This document shows, piece by piece, positions 45,683 to 55,610 of a stretch of 64,000 bases of DNA; position 1 is the stretch's first letter; the number at the start of each line of letters is the position of its first letter. The stretch is from positions 1,984,001 through 2,048,000 of the forward strand of contig NC_064653.1 in assembly GCF_001723175.1 (NCBI RefSeq), in the 5' to 3' direction. The position numbers were made by a program, and so were the translations under genes. Under the pieces are notes generated by a model that ran no database searches, had not been told where the DNA came from, and saw only the letters and a program-made list of their open reading frames with translations. The DNA comes from Penicillium oxalicum. Lineage: Eukaryota; Ascomycota; Eurotiomycetes; Eurotiales; Aspergillaceae.

Positions 45683-47158
45683 TCAAATGGGCGGCTCAAG
45701 TACCAGGACGCCATCCAAAATGGAATCTGCAGTGACATTTGCCAATATCCTCGAGACCATTTGAAGATCACTTCCATACAATAAACTTCTATCCCGATCT
45801 GGATTCGCAACGATGATTCGATGTCGGAGCACTTTTCGCGCGGCAAGGGCCACGATGGATGGTGTCAGATAGTCGATGCCATGTAATGGGGCGAGTAATC
45901 TGGACGTATAAACAATCAGGCAACCAAATCGAGATGGGGAAAGAACGCTCAAACGCAGAGACCAACCTCGCAAAGTGTGCCAAATGAGAGTTCGCTTTCG
46001 CAGAGATCCCACCACCCACTGCGCGGCTCAAACGCAAGAAGACGATAATATCCTGTATGTAGCGCACGACCTCTGCACTTGCGGTCACGAGCTCGCTAGC
46101 TTCTCTGAGCTTTTCTATCATCTGGATACCCGTCAAGGTTTATCAGAGCCCGGTCTCAAAGAGTTGAACACGAAAAAGAGCGTGGAACTCACGGTCTCCC
46201 CGACCTTGGCACTTCTCTGTTGCTGATTTTTTGGTATGTGTATGACTGAAGAAGCCGACTGCCGGTCATCCGATAGCCAATCATCCTCCTCAAGATAGAC
46301 GAAGCCATCTACTGCAGCATGGAAATGAGACACAATAAGATTCTCGTTCTAGTGTGAGAAGAGGTCAGTGGCCAGCGTCCGTGACTGGTGATTCGACGAA
46401 ATTTACCAAATGGCCATTCAATGGCGGCTGTAGCTGATCTGATTCTCGTACAACGAGAGGTATGAAGAGAAAATCAGCCGGCGCGATTAACGTCCTCGGT
46501 TCCATGATTAGCCTTCGGCTGCGCATCAACTATGCCTTATATTAGCAGTGCTTGGAATAGCCCAGATCAGCGCCAGACCTCCCACTGACCTGAAGAGCTT
46601 GGAGTTGGATTTCATGATCAACAAGATTGAAATTCTTCGCAATGACAACGTTCACGACATTTGTTTCTTCTGTCGTGCTCCTGGGAGCTGGTGATCTGCT
46701 CTGACCCCGATCTCGAGCCGCCACAAGAGTTGACAAGTTGCTCGACTTCAGAAAGTTAGCCGAGTCATTATCATAAAGAAAAGGAAAAAGGAGGAGAGAG
46801 ACACTGACAGACCCGGACCTTAGCCTGGTGCTTGACGGCCGCTCCTGTCCTTTGCGAGCATTCGCCGTGAGAACCCCATTATAGAGATCATCGGTCAACG
46901 TTTGCGCGGAACAATCAAGAATGGAAAAGGTAAAGTCAAAAGAATGCGTGGATATCTTTCAAAAAATCAGCTTTTTTGCGAATGACCAATGAGGGTACAC
47001 TTGGTCGATACCAGGGCTAGTTCTTGAGCGAGGTCATCAATAAGGTCAGCCGAGGTCTCGATGAGGCAATGTTCACGCGCCACAAAACACAGGAACAAAG
47101 CAACTTCGAGATCAGAAAGTTGCCGAGCGAGGTTTTCGAGGCTCAAAAAATCCATCAT
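45683..47158 (-). CDS. Fungal magnesium-chelatase-like protein (AAA-lid type, no P-loop)
   Basis: Seven exons: 47158-47012, 46955-46809, 46745-46590, 46529-46407, 46348-46193, 46121-45967 and 45899-45683, 366 aa, every junction GT-AG and in frame. It starts with LSDLEVALFLCFVAREHCLI, then DLAQELAL, typical of fungal proteins annotated as magnesium chelatase. The middle has VVNVVIAKNFNLVDHEIQL and LFIPLV. The C-terminal third (EVVRYIQDIIVFLRLSRAV, then LLAPLHGIDYLTPSIVALAA) matches the helical lid domain of BchI/BchD-like AAA ATPases. I find no Walker A or B motif, so ATP hydrolysis is unlikely. Fungi do not make chlorophyll, so the role is something else and is unknown to me. The alternative donor GTCCGG at 46818 is possible for intron 2; GTCAGT at 46808 gives the simpler join. 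Divergent from vps16. Confidence 0.85.
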
Positions 47159-47430
47159 TGAGACCCATTGGTCTCAGGCTTGGTTGCAACCTCTGGTGTT
47201 TAGCTTCCACGGCGTCAACCTGTGGTCCAGGAATGGGTGTAAGACGGGTAGCTTTTGAGAGCCTGAGTTTACTGGCAGCCAGCAGCTGCTGAATTCAGAC
47301 TAGCGTGTTTTTACGGGGAAGCTGCGGAGCTACGCCAACCTAACAATCACGGAACCTGATCTACCACAAAGCATGGCCTGCCGGTCTTTGTCAAAGTCCA
47401 GAGACCCTTTGTGTGACATCCGGCTGAAAT
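47159..47430. promoter_or_regulatory. Bidirectional promoter, chelatase-like gene / vps16
   Basis: 272 bp between diverging start codons. No TATA box is evident. Confidence 0.4.
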
Positions 47431-50245
47431 ATGGCGCCTGCTAATCCTTTGGCCAACTGGGAAAAGGTAGATGACAGCTTTTACCGCAAAATTCCTGTGT
47501 ACGACGCTGTCTTCGATGAAGATACTGAATTAGAGAACTACATTGTCGTGGGGGCCCCTTACGGCGGCGCAATAGGTATGCACTGGCACCAAGATACGAG
47601 AAAGGCCATTGCTCATCTTTCGCACAGCATTGTATCGAGACGAGAGCAAGCCGTTTCAGCTTAGAGACAGTCAAGCTTCTCGGTCTTGTATTGAGATCTA
47701 TTCCTGCTCCGGAAAGCAGATCACTCGCATTAATGTGTGTCCCCTACATATGATGCTGTAGCTTCAAAGCTGACTGCAAAAGTGGGAGCAAGCAACGATC
47801 AGAGGGCTCGGCTGGTCCGACAAGGAGGAGCTTCTTGTGGTGTCTGAAGACGGCACCGTTCGCCGCTACTTCGGCCTAGACGGCGAGTTCACGTCCTTTT
47901 CTCTAGGAAATGTAAGAGTCTTGTAATGGAACCCGTGGCACTCTAAGCATGGCGAGCTCACCACGCACAGGGAGCGGAGGAATATGGCGTGAGAGCCTGT
48001 CAGTTCTGGTCATCGGGCCTTGTTGCCCTATTATCAAACAATCAATTGATCGCAGTCTCGAAATACGACGAGCCACGACCAAGAGCCTTAGCGCCTTGTC
48101 CCGAGGGTGAGGTTTCTTCGTGGTCCTTGATTCCTCCAGCTCACACGCTCTCGAGATCTGTGGAAGTGTTGCTTGCTGTTGACAAAACCGTCTACTCGAT
48201 CGACTCAACCGAAGCCGAGGACAAGATCTTGCAAGATGGACCCTTCAAAAATCTTGCTGTCTCGCCTAGTGGACGATTTGTCGCGCTTTTCACAGCCGAG
48301 GGCAAATTGTGGATCGTCAGTAGCGACTTCCAAAACAAGCTCAGCGAGTACGACTCTAAGTCTCGAGTAGCGCCAAGCAGTGTAAGCTGGTGCGGAGACG
48401 ATGCCGTTGTTCTTGCATGGGAGGATGAGGTTCATCTGATTGGCCCGAACGGCGCGGCTTCAAAGTAGGTTCCAACCCTTTTGCAAGTGTGACAGTCTTC
48501 TCATAGCGTGCATTACCTCTAGGTACTATTACGATGGCCGGGTGCACGTTATACCCGAGTTTGACGGAGTGCGGCTGTTGACAAACGATAATTGCGAGTT
48601 CTTACACAAGGTTGCGGGTACGTCTCACTATGCAGCGTCTCGTTGAATCTCTTCTAATGTAAAACAGATGTCACGCAAGAAATATTCAGGCTAGGATCGT
48701 CTTCACCTGCTTCGGTCCTTCTTGACTCGGTCGAACAACTGGAAAAGAAATCTCCAAAGGCAGACGAGAACATCCAGCGCATCCGTCCTAGTTTACCTTC
48801 TGCAGTGGATGCCTGTATTAGGGCCGCGGGACATGAATTCGATTCTTACTGGCAAAAGCGGCTTCTGAAAGCTGCTTCGTTTGGAAAGTCGGTCTTGGAG
48901 CTTTACAACAGCGACGAATTTGTCGAAATGACCGAGAAACTGAGAGTCCTTAGTGCTGTGAGGGACTACCACGTTGGGATCCCTTTGTCTTATGAGCAGT
49001 ACCTCCGTCTGACACCCGAGGGACTCATTGACAGACTGATAAATCGTCATGAGTATCTTCTTGCCATTCGAGTGTCTGAATTCCTGCAAATTCCTGCAGA
49101 CCGAATCTATGTTCATTGGGCTAGCCAGAAGGTTCGCGTCTCGACGGGGGACGATGACACGGTCTGTAAATTGATCGTCCAGAGACTGGAGGGGAAACCT
49201 GGAATTTCATTCGAAATTATTGCTCAAACCGCTTATGACGAAGGCCGATCCCATCTTGCTACACAACTGCTGAATCATGAACCACGAGCAGGCAAACAAG
49301 TGCCCCTACTTTTGAATATGGAAGAAGATGAGCTTGCCCTCGACAAGGCGATTGAAAGTGGTGATGACGACTTGGTGAATTATGTTCTGCTGCATCTGAA
49401 GACTAAGCTGCCTCTGGCAAGCTTCTTCAGGATGATCAATACCCGGTCCATGGCATCGGCTCTGGTTGAGACTGCGGCTCGGATCGACGATACTGAGTTG
49501 CTCAAAGATCTCTACTATCAAGACGACCGTCCTATGGAAGGCTCGAACGTACTGATGACAGAGGCCCTGCGTGAATCAGATCCACAGCGCAGACTCGAAA
49601 AGCTTCACCTGGCCTCGCGGCTCTTATCAGATTCTAAGGATCCAAGTGTGGTGTTCCAACAGAAGCTTGTGGCAGAGGCCTCGCAACTTCTCAAGGCCCA
49701 GGAGGCGTTGGACAAAGATCTTGCAGATCACGGGGAATATTCTGGGTTGAGTCTCAACGAGACGATCTACCGGCTGATCCGCGCTGGCTATGGGAAACGA
49801 GCGCACAAGCTACAGAACGAATTCAAGATGCCCGAGAAAACTTTTTGGTGGCTGAGACTGCGAGCGCTTGTGGCCAAACGTGACTGGGGCGAATTGGAGG
49901 AAATAGCCAAGACTAAAAAATCCCCGATAGGTTGGGCGGTAAGTTGGAATTGGGATTCTATGCTACGTGGACCCCCGCTGATCCAAGTGACAATAGCCTT
50001 TTTATAACGAAATCCTTGGCGCAGGAAATACGAAGCTTGCCTCTCTCTTCGTGCCCAAATGCACCCACCTTCCCGTGGCCGATCGAATCGAGATGTGGGT
50101 CAAATGCGGTATGATCGTCAAGGCGGGCGAGGAAGCGCAGAAGATTAAGGATATCCATACACTTGAAAGCCTGCGCACCAAAGCATCCGGCTCTGCGAGT
50201 ACGGAAATCGAGCGCATGATCAACCAGCTCAGACCGAGGAAGTAA
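47431..50245 (+). CDS. vps16: Vps16, core subunit of HOPS and CORVET
   Basis: Seven exons: 47431-47575, 47628-47734, 47783-47911, 47971-48464, 48523-48617, 48668-49938 and 49997-50245, 829 aa. The N-terminal half is a beta-propeller (for example ATIRGLGWSDKEELLVVSED and FKNLAVSPSGRFVALFT). The C-terminal half is alpha-solenoid, with AVDACIRAAGHEFDSYWQKR near 430 and IGWAPFYNEILGAGN near the last join, conserved in Vps16. The protein bridges Vps33 and the rest of the tethering complexes and drives endosome-vacuole and homotypic vacuole fusion. The last intron has to use acceptor CAATAG at 49996 to keep the frame. The stop lies 40 bp from the convergent alb1 stop, so the 3' UTRs must overlap. 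Confidence 0.96.
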
Positions 50246-50285
50246 ATATATCAGATTGATTCGGTGCTGGAAGCAAATTGATGAC

Positions 50286-51036
50286 TCAGGTGATTTCATC
50301 GAATTCGTCGGCGGGCGCGGGCTCGGCCGCAGTGCTAGAGGCGACAATGGTCTGGGTGGTAGTGGTAGGGGCGGCCACGGCGGTAGTGCTGGCCACGGCA
50401 GTCCCAGGCTGAGGGGCAAAGATACTGCCCATGAGTGGGTTGCTGGGTTCAATTGCCTCGGTGGTCATGGCATCGTCAACTTCTTCGGCATCGTCATCCT
50501 CATCGTTCTCTTCAAGCTCCCCGTTCTGGTGCAGAGCCAGGATGGCGGAGGACTTCTTGTTCATGTCTGCCCAATCGGCCTTTGATGAAAGATGATTAGT
50601 GCACGGTCCTGGAACCCAGCTGCAAATGAAGGACTCAGTTCTGATGAAATATGATGGCTCACCCTTCGTTCGTGAATTGTTTTGGCTCGATTGAGACTTT
50701 TCGCCTTTTTGGTCTCGAGCTGATCCATGACTGCTTCTGCTCTTTCCATGCCCTTCATCTGTCGTTGGCGCTGCGCTTTTGTCATGCGCTTGTTGTCTTT
50801 CTTTTTCTTTTGGATGCCAGAATTAGAACGGTCGATCAAGAGCGAGGTTCGCTGAACGGTTGAGCTCTCGACTCGAGGCAAAGACGCCAAGGACTTGTCA
50901 AGATCCACGCTGGGTGAGGCGCCTCGCCGAGCAGCCCGTGAGTTGTTGACTTTTTCTGAAGGTTTCCAAGAAAGCTTGTTAGTTGAGCACGAATCAAAGA
51001 AGCAACCCAAAACAACTTACGTTTGCTTTTGGCCAT
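50286..51036 (-). CDS. alb1: Ribosome biogenesis factor Alb1
   Basis: Three exons: 51036-51021, 50955-50663 and 50579-50286, 200 aa. The first exon encodes only MAKSK plus one base; the join gives MAKSKQKVNNSRAARRGASP, the conserved Alb1 start. Basic, Lys/Arg-rich helices follow (SGIQKKKKDNKRMTKAQ, RQRQMKGMERAEAVMDQLE), then KTIHERRADWADMNKK. The last third is acidic and Ala/Thr-rich with NPLMGSIFAP. Alb1 binds Arx1 on pre-60S particles and accompanies them through export and cytoplasmic maturation. Small size, charge layout and start all fit. It is tail-to-tail with vps16 (40 bp) and head-to-head with the deubiquitinase gene. Confidence 0.88.
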
Positions 51037-51440
51037 GGCGGATGATGTGTTGTAGGAAGGTAGAAAAAAGATATGGGAATCACTTCGGCATACATCTCTG
51101 GTTGTGTGTGGGGTTCTTTTTCCTTTATCGATAAAAAAAATTGTTTACGGCCGACGAGACAGACCACGCACGCAGCTCCGGCTTGCCGCGCACGAGTCCC
51201 ATCGACCGTCCCGACCGGGGTCGATGAACAGTCCTGCATAATCAGCATTTGCCCACTAGAGGTGCATGCTGTTGACAAATCGAGGAGCAGAGAGGCGTCC
51301 ATGTCCTGTCCGCTCGTGACGGCTCCGCCTTCCGTACCTAGCACTTGCCGCATAAGTGGATAAACACGAGAACACGCCCAACACATGTTACACAGATCCG
51401 GTTCCTGGTTTGCGCCACACTCTTTACCATTCATCTCGCC
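51037..51440. promoter_or_regulatory. Bidirectional promoter alb1/deubiquitinase
   Basis: 404 bp between divergent start codons. The frame of the deubiquitinase is open 32 codons further upstream but without an ATG. No other feature is visible. Confidence 0.4.
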
Positions 51441-53510
51441 ATGAATGTTCGCAGACAGACAGCCGACATCTTTCCTGGCGGATCTCTCTATCACCACGGA
51501 AGCCGGAATAGTCACCATGAAACATTAATAGCGCAACTGCAAGATCCTCACTCGATAGGCTTGACGTTTCTTATCCTCACCTGCATCTACCTGATCCTCG
51601 ATTACTTCCATCTCGCTCCAATTTCACTCATCGGCACAATCTGGAGCACGTTTGTCTATTTAATCCCGTCCTCGATTCTCATCGCACTCGATACCCGTAT
51701 GTCGCCTTCAGATACACCCCCTTCCAGCCCGGCGCGATTGTCGTTTCAAGCAAAGAGCGAATCTTTGCAGCGGATACTGGGGCTAGATCACAACGCCATT
51801 CCATTCTTCTCTCGAGCAAGGTCCCTTTCCGGCATTGGTGGCGCTTTTTTGGGTCACAGTAAAGATGTCATTCCTTCGGGGCTGGGCAACTGGGATAATT
51901 CCTGTTATCAAAACAGTATCATTCAAGGCCTTGCCTCGCTTGAGACACTGTCAGCCTACTTGGGAGAAAATGTTCGCACTCTTGGTGAAAACAGCCCATT
52001 GACGACGCACAAAGCACTCAAAGAGATCATCGATCTCCTGAATAGCGCCTCCAATCAAGGGTACAAGCTCTGGATTCCTGCTGAGTTGAAGTCCATGAGC
52101 AGCTGGCAGCAACAGGATGCTCAGGAATATTTTTCCAAGCTTGTTGATCAGATCGATATGGAGATTCAGCAAGCCATGCGGCGGCAGACGAGGAATCTTG
52201 GCCTGAAAACAGCAGGACCAGAAGAGAACATTTTGAAAGAAGCGCGCCTGGACACAACATCTGCCGAGAGCGACAACGCCTCACCAAGTAGAGAAGCCTC
52301 ATTCCGCAACCCTCTTGAGGGCTTGCTTGCTCAGCGAGTAGGCTGTATGAAATGCGGATGGTCAGAAGGATTGTCGATGATACCTTTCAATTGTCTCACA
52401 GTTCCTCTGGGAGCTAGACATGATTATGATATTCGTGAATGCTTGGATCAATACATGGCTTTGGAGCCCATTGAGGGGGTCGAGTGTGCCAAATGTACTC
52501 TATTGCGCGCTCGAGATCAGCTGCGAAACCTCCTGGGCAGCATGGCAGATGAAGACGATACCGAAAAACTGAAATCACCGGGGCTTTCCGACGCTGTCAA
52601 GGAATCTGCGCAGTCTCGCCTCGCTGCTGTTCAGAGTGCCATCGAGGAAGACGATTTCAGCGAAGAGACCCTTTCAAACAAATGTCACATCCGATCCAAG
52701 AATCGAATGACCACTACCAAGTCTCGGCAAGCAGTCATTGCTCGAGCGCCACGGTGCCTTGTTGTTCATATCAACCGCAGCTTATTCGATGAGATGACTG
52801 GGATGCTCCGGAAGAACTATGCATCTGTTGCATTTCCCAAAAATCTAGACTTGAATGACTGGTGTCTTGGTAACAAGACTCGTGGATCCAGTGAAATCAT
52901 TGAAAAGTGGGTCACAAATCCCGCAGAATCAATGCTACCAGGACAAGGCGACGCAATCCATATGCAGAGTCGGCAATACGAACTGCGCGCCATCGTGACT
53001 CACTACGGTCGTCATGAGAATGGCCATTATATTTGCTATCGCAAGTACCCAACATCTGTGTTTTCTGCACCGGTCCCAGACGAGGTCCTCCAGGCCGAGG
53101 GCGATAAAGAGAAACCCGAACGCTGGTATCGGCTCAGTGACGATGACGTGCAAATGGTGAGCGAGGCTCATGTCATGTCGCAAGGTGGTGCGTTCATGCT
53201 ATTCTACGAACATATCGATGCTTCAGTGACCCAAAACTCCACTGAAGCGACGAAATCAGAGTCCGTTATTTCCGAAGGTTCAGAACCGGTGTCGACTTGC
53301 ACATTTTCCGAGGATCGCTCGATGGCTTCCACCGCCACGGGTGCAGCATCCACTGCATCTCGGGCAACAAGCATTTCCAGCACGGAGAGGACCGCCGTGG
53401 CTGTTGAGGACGACAAGCCCCATCACGATAGGATGTCTGCTCTTCAAAGTGATCACGATACGCCTTCTGCCGCTGAAGAGACTCAGTTGCGGTCACGTCC
53501 TGTTTCCTGA
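51441..53510 (+). CDS. Membrane-anchored ubiquitin-specific protease, Ubp16/USP30 type
   Basis: Single exon of 689 aa from the ATG at 51441, the first in this frame. Two hydrophobic segments lie within residues about 37-90 (LTFLILTCIYLILDYF and PISLIGTIWSTFVYLIP), followed by the USP domain. The catalytic Cys155 is in GLGNWDNSCYQNS, the catalytic His529 in HENGHYICYR, and the third triad residue is expected in WYRLSDDDV. Two CxxC pairs (GCMKCGW and VECAKCT) form the zinc-binding fingers. The C-terminus is a Ser/Thr-rich, disordered tail of about 100 residues. N-terminal membrane anchor plus USP fold matches yeast Ubp16 and animal USP30 on the mitochondrial outer membrane, which counteract ubiquitin tags there. 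Targeting to mitochondria is inferred from that resemblance only. Confidence 0.9.
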   Translation: MNVRRQTADIFPGGSLYHHGSRNSHHETLIAQLQDPHSIGLTFLILTCIYLILDYFHLAPISLIGTIWSTFVYLIPSSILIALDTRMSPSDTPPSSPARLSFQAKSESLQRILGLDHNAIPFFSRARSLSGIGGAFLGHSKDVIPSGLGNWDNSCYQNSIIQGLASLETLSAYLGENVRTLGENSPLTTHKALKEIIDLLNSASNQGYKLWIPAELKSMSSWQQQDAQEYFSKLVDQIDMEIQQAMRRQTRNLGLKTAGPEENILKEARLDTTSAESDNASPSREASFRNPLEGLLAQRVGCMKCGWSEGLSMIPFNCLTVPLGARHDYDIRECLDQYMALEPIEGVECAKCTLLRARDQLRNLLGSMADEDDTEKLKSPGLSDAVKESAQSRLAAVQSAIEEDDFSEETLSNKCHIRSKNRMTTTKSRQAVIARAPRCLVVHINRSLFDEMTGMLRKNYASVAFPKNLDLNDWCLGNKTRGSSEIIEKWVTNPAESMLPGQGDAIHMQSRQYELRAIVTHYGRHENGHYICYRKYPTSVFSAPVPDEVLQAEGDKEKPERWYRLSDDDVQMVSEAHVMSQGGAFMLFYEHIDASVTQNSTEATKSESVISEGSEPVSTCTFSEDRSMASTATGAASTASRATSISSTERTAVAVEDDKPHHDRMSALQSDHDTPSAAEETQLRSRPVS

Positions 53511-53685
53511 CCATCCCTTCGGAGTAAAATTTGTATTTGTCCTGCACCACCACGATACCCGGACTTTTGTTCCTCCCTAGAGCTGTTTCTGTTTTGTGTT
53601 TTTTTAAAGCCCCACGTGAGTTAGCCGAAGTGTCATAGTCTGCTCAACTTGCATAATCTTCAACTTTCTGCATGCGAAAGCAAAT

Positions 53686-53934
53686 TCAATCATGTAGGTC
53701 CTGTTGTCTTAAAAACTTGATGAATTCCAGCATCTCTCTCCAGTACCATTGCCTATTGTCTTTGTTATAGAATGCCTTTACTAGAACCGTCGTAATCAGG
53801 CCTGCGATGACCAGCGAGTAACTGAATTGGGTAATTAGACCTCCTGGCTCCATCCATAGAAGTACTGGGTGTAGCGTCCAGTATCCGTACCACGGGAGGA
53901 AGCATATCACAGAAACCTTGACATGGATATTCAT
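53686..53934 (-). CDS. Possible small membrane protein
   Basis: An open frame of about 82 codons starts at an ATG near 53934 and ends at 53686. It has hydrophobic stretches (VKVSVICFLPWYGYW and FSYSLVIAGLITTVLVKAF) and a charged C-terminus (NKDNRQWYWREMLEFIKFL). This pattern is more protein-like than a random frame. No family is recognised, no splice partner was found and there is no promoter evidence. It may be the last exon of an unrecognised gene or chance. Confidence 0.25.
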   Translation of the reverse strand: MNIHVKVSVICFLPWYGYWTLHPVLLWMEPGGLITQFSYSLVIAGLITTVLVKAFYNKDNRQWYWREMLEFIKFLRQQDLHD

Positions 53935-54550
53935 CGGACCCAGCAGAGATCGACAACACAATTGCCATCCGGGATTTACCAGCTCAGATCGTCTTCAACA
54001 TGATGATAGGGTCTGGTGGACACATCAAGCAATAAAATGCGCTATGGCTTAGCCCGGATGATCTGGCTCACTATTCAGAAGTTGCACCATGTTGAAGAGA
54101 GCAATTTCATAATACCTGAGGCAGACAACTTTAGGGACCTGTGAAGGTTACTTGGATGAGCTGTAGCTGAGTCTGTGGGGCTCTTTGTGGGGCTCGTTTT
54201 CTATCTCAAAGTTCAATTATGGGCCCGTGTGCTTCCTCACAGCCTATGAGAGAGTGTGACATGATTAGTCATATCAGCCTCAATGGACCCGCTTCCCGTT
54301 CGGGAGCGGGAGGTTGATCTCTTCCGGCAGAATGGACGAGATCAACCAATGTTCTGCACCCGTATACACTTGCCTTGGCACTGAAAAGATCAACATAGAT
54401 CTTCATGTAAACATATGTTCAAAGGTAATGGTATGCCCCCAAGGAAATTTGAAAGAAAAGGATTGAAATGAGGCTAATGTACACTCATAGCGAGTCGTTG
54501 CCTTTCATGAATTCGTAATATTGATCCTGCCCAGCGAACCACCGCTGGAC

Positions 54551-54574
54551 GCTCTCTCTCTCTCTCGCTCTCTG
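54551..54574. repeat. CT dinucleotide microsatellite
   Basis: A 24-bp run of CT repeats with one CG interruption lies in the noncoding region 150 bp downstream of the uncertain gene's stop codon. Confidence 0.7.
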
Positions 54575-54722
54575 ACAAACCACCAATCGCCCACTCTTCC
54601 CCACGACAAATCTATCACAGCATGACCCAGCCCTCCTTGAGTATGCTCTGACTAAGGTTGTGCATACAGAAGACACACAAGCCCGGGAACCTCTCGGGCC
54701 TTGACACGAGCGGCTGTTGCTG

Positions 54723-55610
54723 TTACCCCTCACTCTCCTCATCTTCGTGGTCTACAGGGGGCTGATTCTCCTGATCCTCATCCCAGTTCATTAGCTCCTC
54801 CAGGATATCTTCTTGACTGGCTGAGCCAGATCTGGGGACAGGCCATTCTACCGGGTCCCGGTAGATCACAAAGTCCTGGCCTCCAGAGTTGGTCGTGCGG
54901 AAGGCTCGACTCGCTCGCCGATCTGGAGTAAACTGCGGGTTGAGGACCGGACAGATGATTGTATCGGCCTCACTATCCATCTCACCGTCGCCCACGTTCT
55001 GTGGCGACTGGTGCCGCTCCTCACTCGGGCTGTCCCAGCGGCGAGCCCGTGAGAAATACTCTGGTTGATAACGATGGTTAGTTGGAAAAGACCGGCTTTA
55101 TTGTGCTAATATATAAAGTAGAAGTTTTTGACCTACGCCATGGCCACTCCACGATATTCTCGGGAGCTTCTAGTCGGGTCATCGCCAGTGACGGGTTTGA
55201 CGACCCCGGGACATGAGCACGGGCAAGTCGGGGCGCGAGTCGTCGTCTCGAGAGGGGGCGCATGGTAAAACCAGTCTGCGAGGAGTTCACACCCCTTCCA
55301 CGGAGGCGTGAGAGACGAGCCTGGCGAGCTCTTCGCTGCATCCACTGCATGCTTGTCAGGCGGGACACACGGGGCACACGGTGCAGGCGAGGTACTCGGT
55401 GAAGGCCGGGGGGCAGACGGGTCTGGCGGGCGAGACGGTACGAACGATAGCAGAGTCTGTTGGAGTTTGGACTCAACGCAGGAGATGGTTGAATGACTGG
55501 ATGCTTTGGGTCTCTTAGCATTCAACAAAAAGACTCCAAGAAGACGGGTAAGCTCTCCAACTTACATCGTGAGTGTGGTGAGCACGGTGGTGAAGATGCT
55601 CTGAAACCAT
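54723..55610 (-). CDS. Hypothetical protein, multi-exon, join uncertain
   Basis: The last exon is solid: from acceptor CAACCAG near 55065 to TAA 54723-54725, with YFSRARRWDSPSEERHQSP, an acidic end (DILEELMNWDEDQENQPP) and DFVIYRDPVEWPVP. Exon 1 is probably 55610-55566 (MVSEHLHHRAHHTHD) joined by GTAAGT...GCTAAG to 55513, giving RPKASSHSTISCVESKLQQT and then LLSFVPS. Between 55513 and 55150 two frames are open together. Frame A continues exon 1 and is Pro/Ser-rich; frame B contains TRLEAPENIVEWPW and joins the last exon correctly through donor GTAGGT (phase 1). Frame A does not join it with the same donor. Either a further small intron, a frameshift or a different first exon is involved. No known domain is recognised. 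LQQTLLSF is loosely like a PCNA-binding peptide, but that is weak. Confidence 0.45.

Larger units (their letters stand above)
53511..54722. other. Intergenic region with one weak membrane ORF
   Basis: 1.2 kb between the deubiquitinase and an uncertain minus-strand gene. It holds the deubiquitinase 3' UTR, a small minus-strand ORF listed separately and a CT microsatellite. I see no other feature. Confidence 0.45.
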
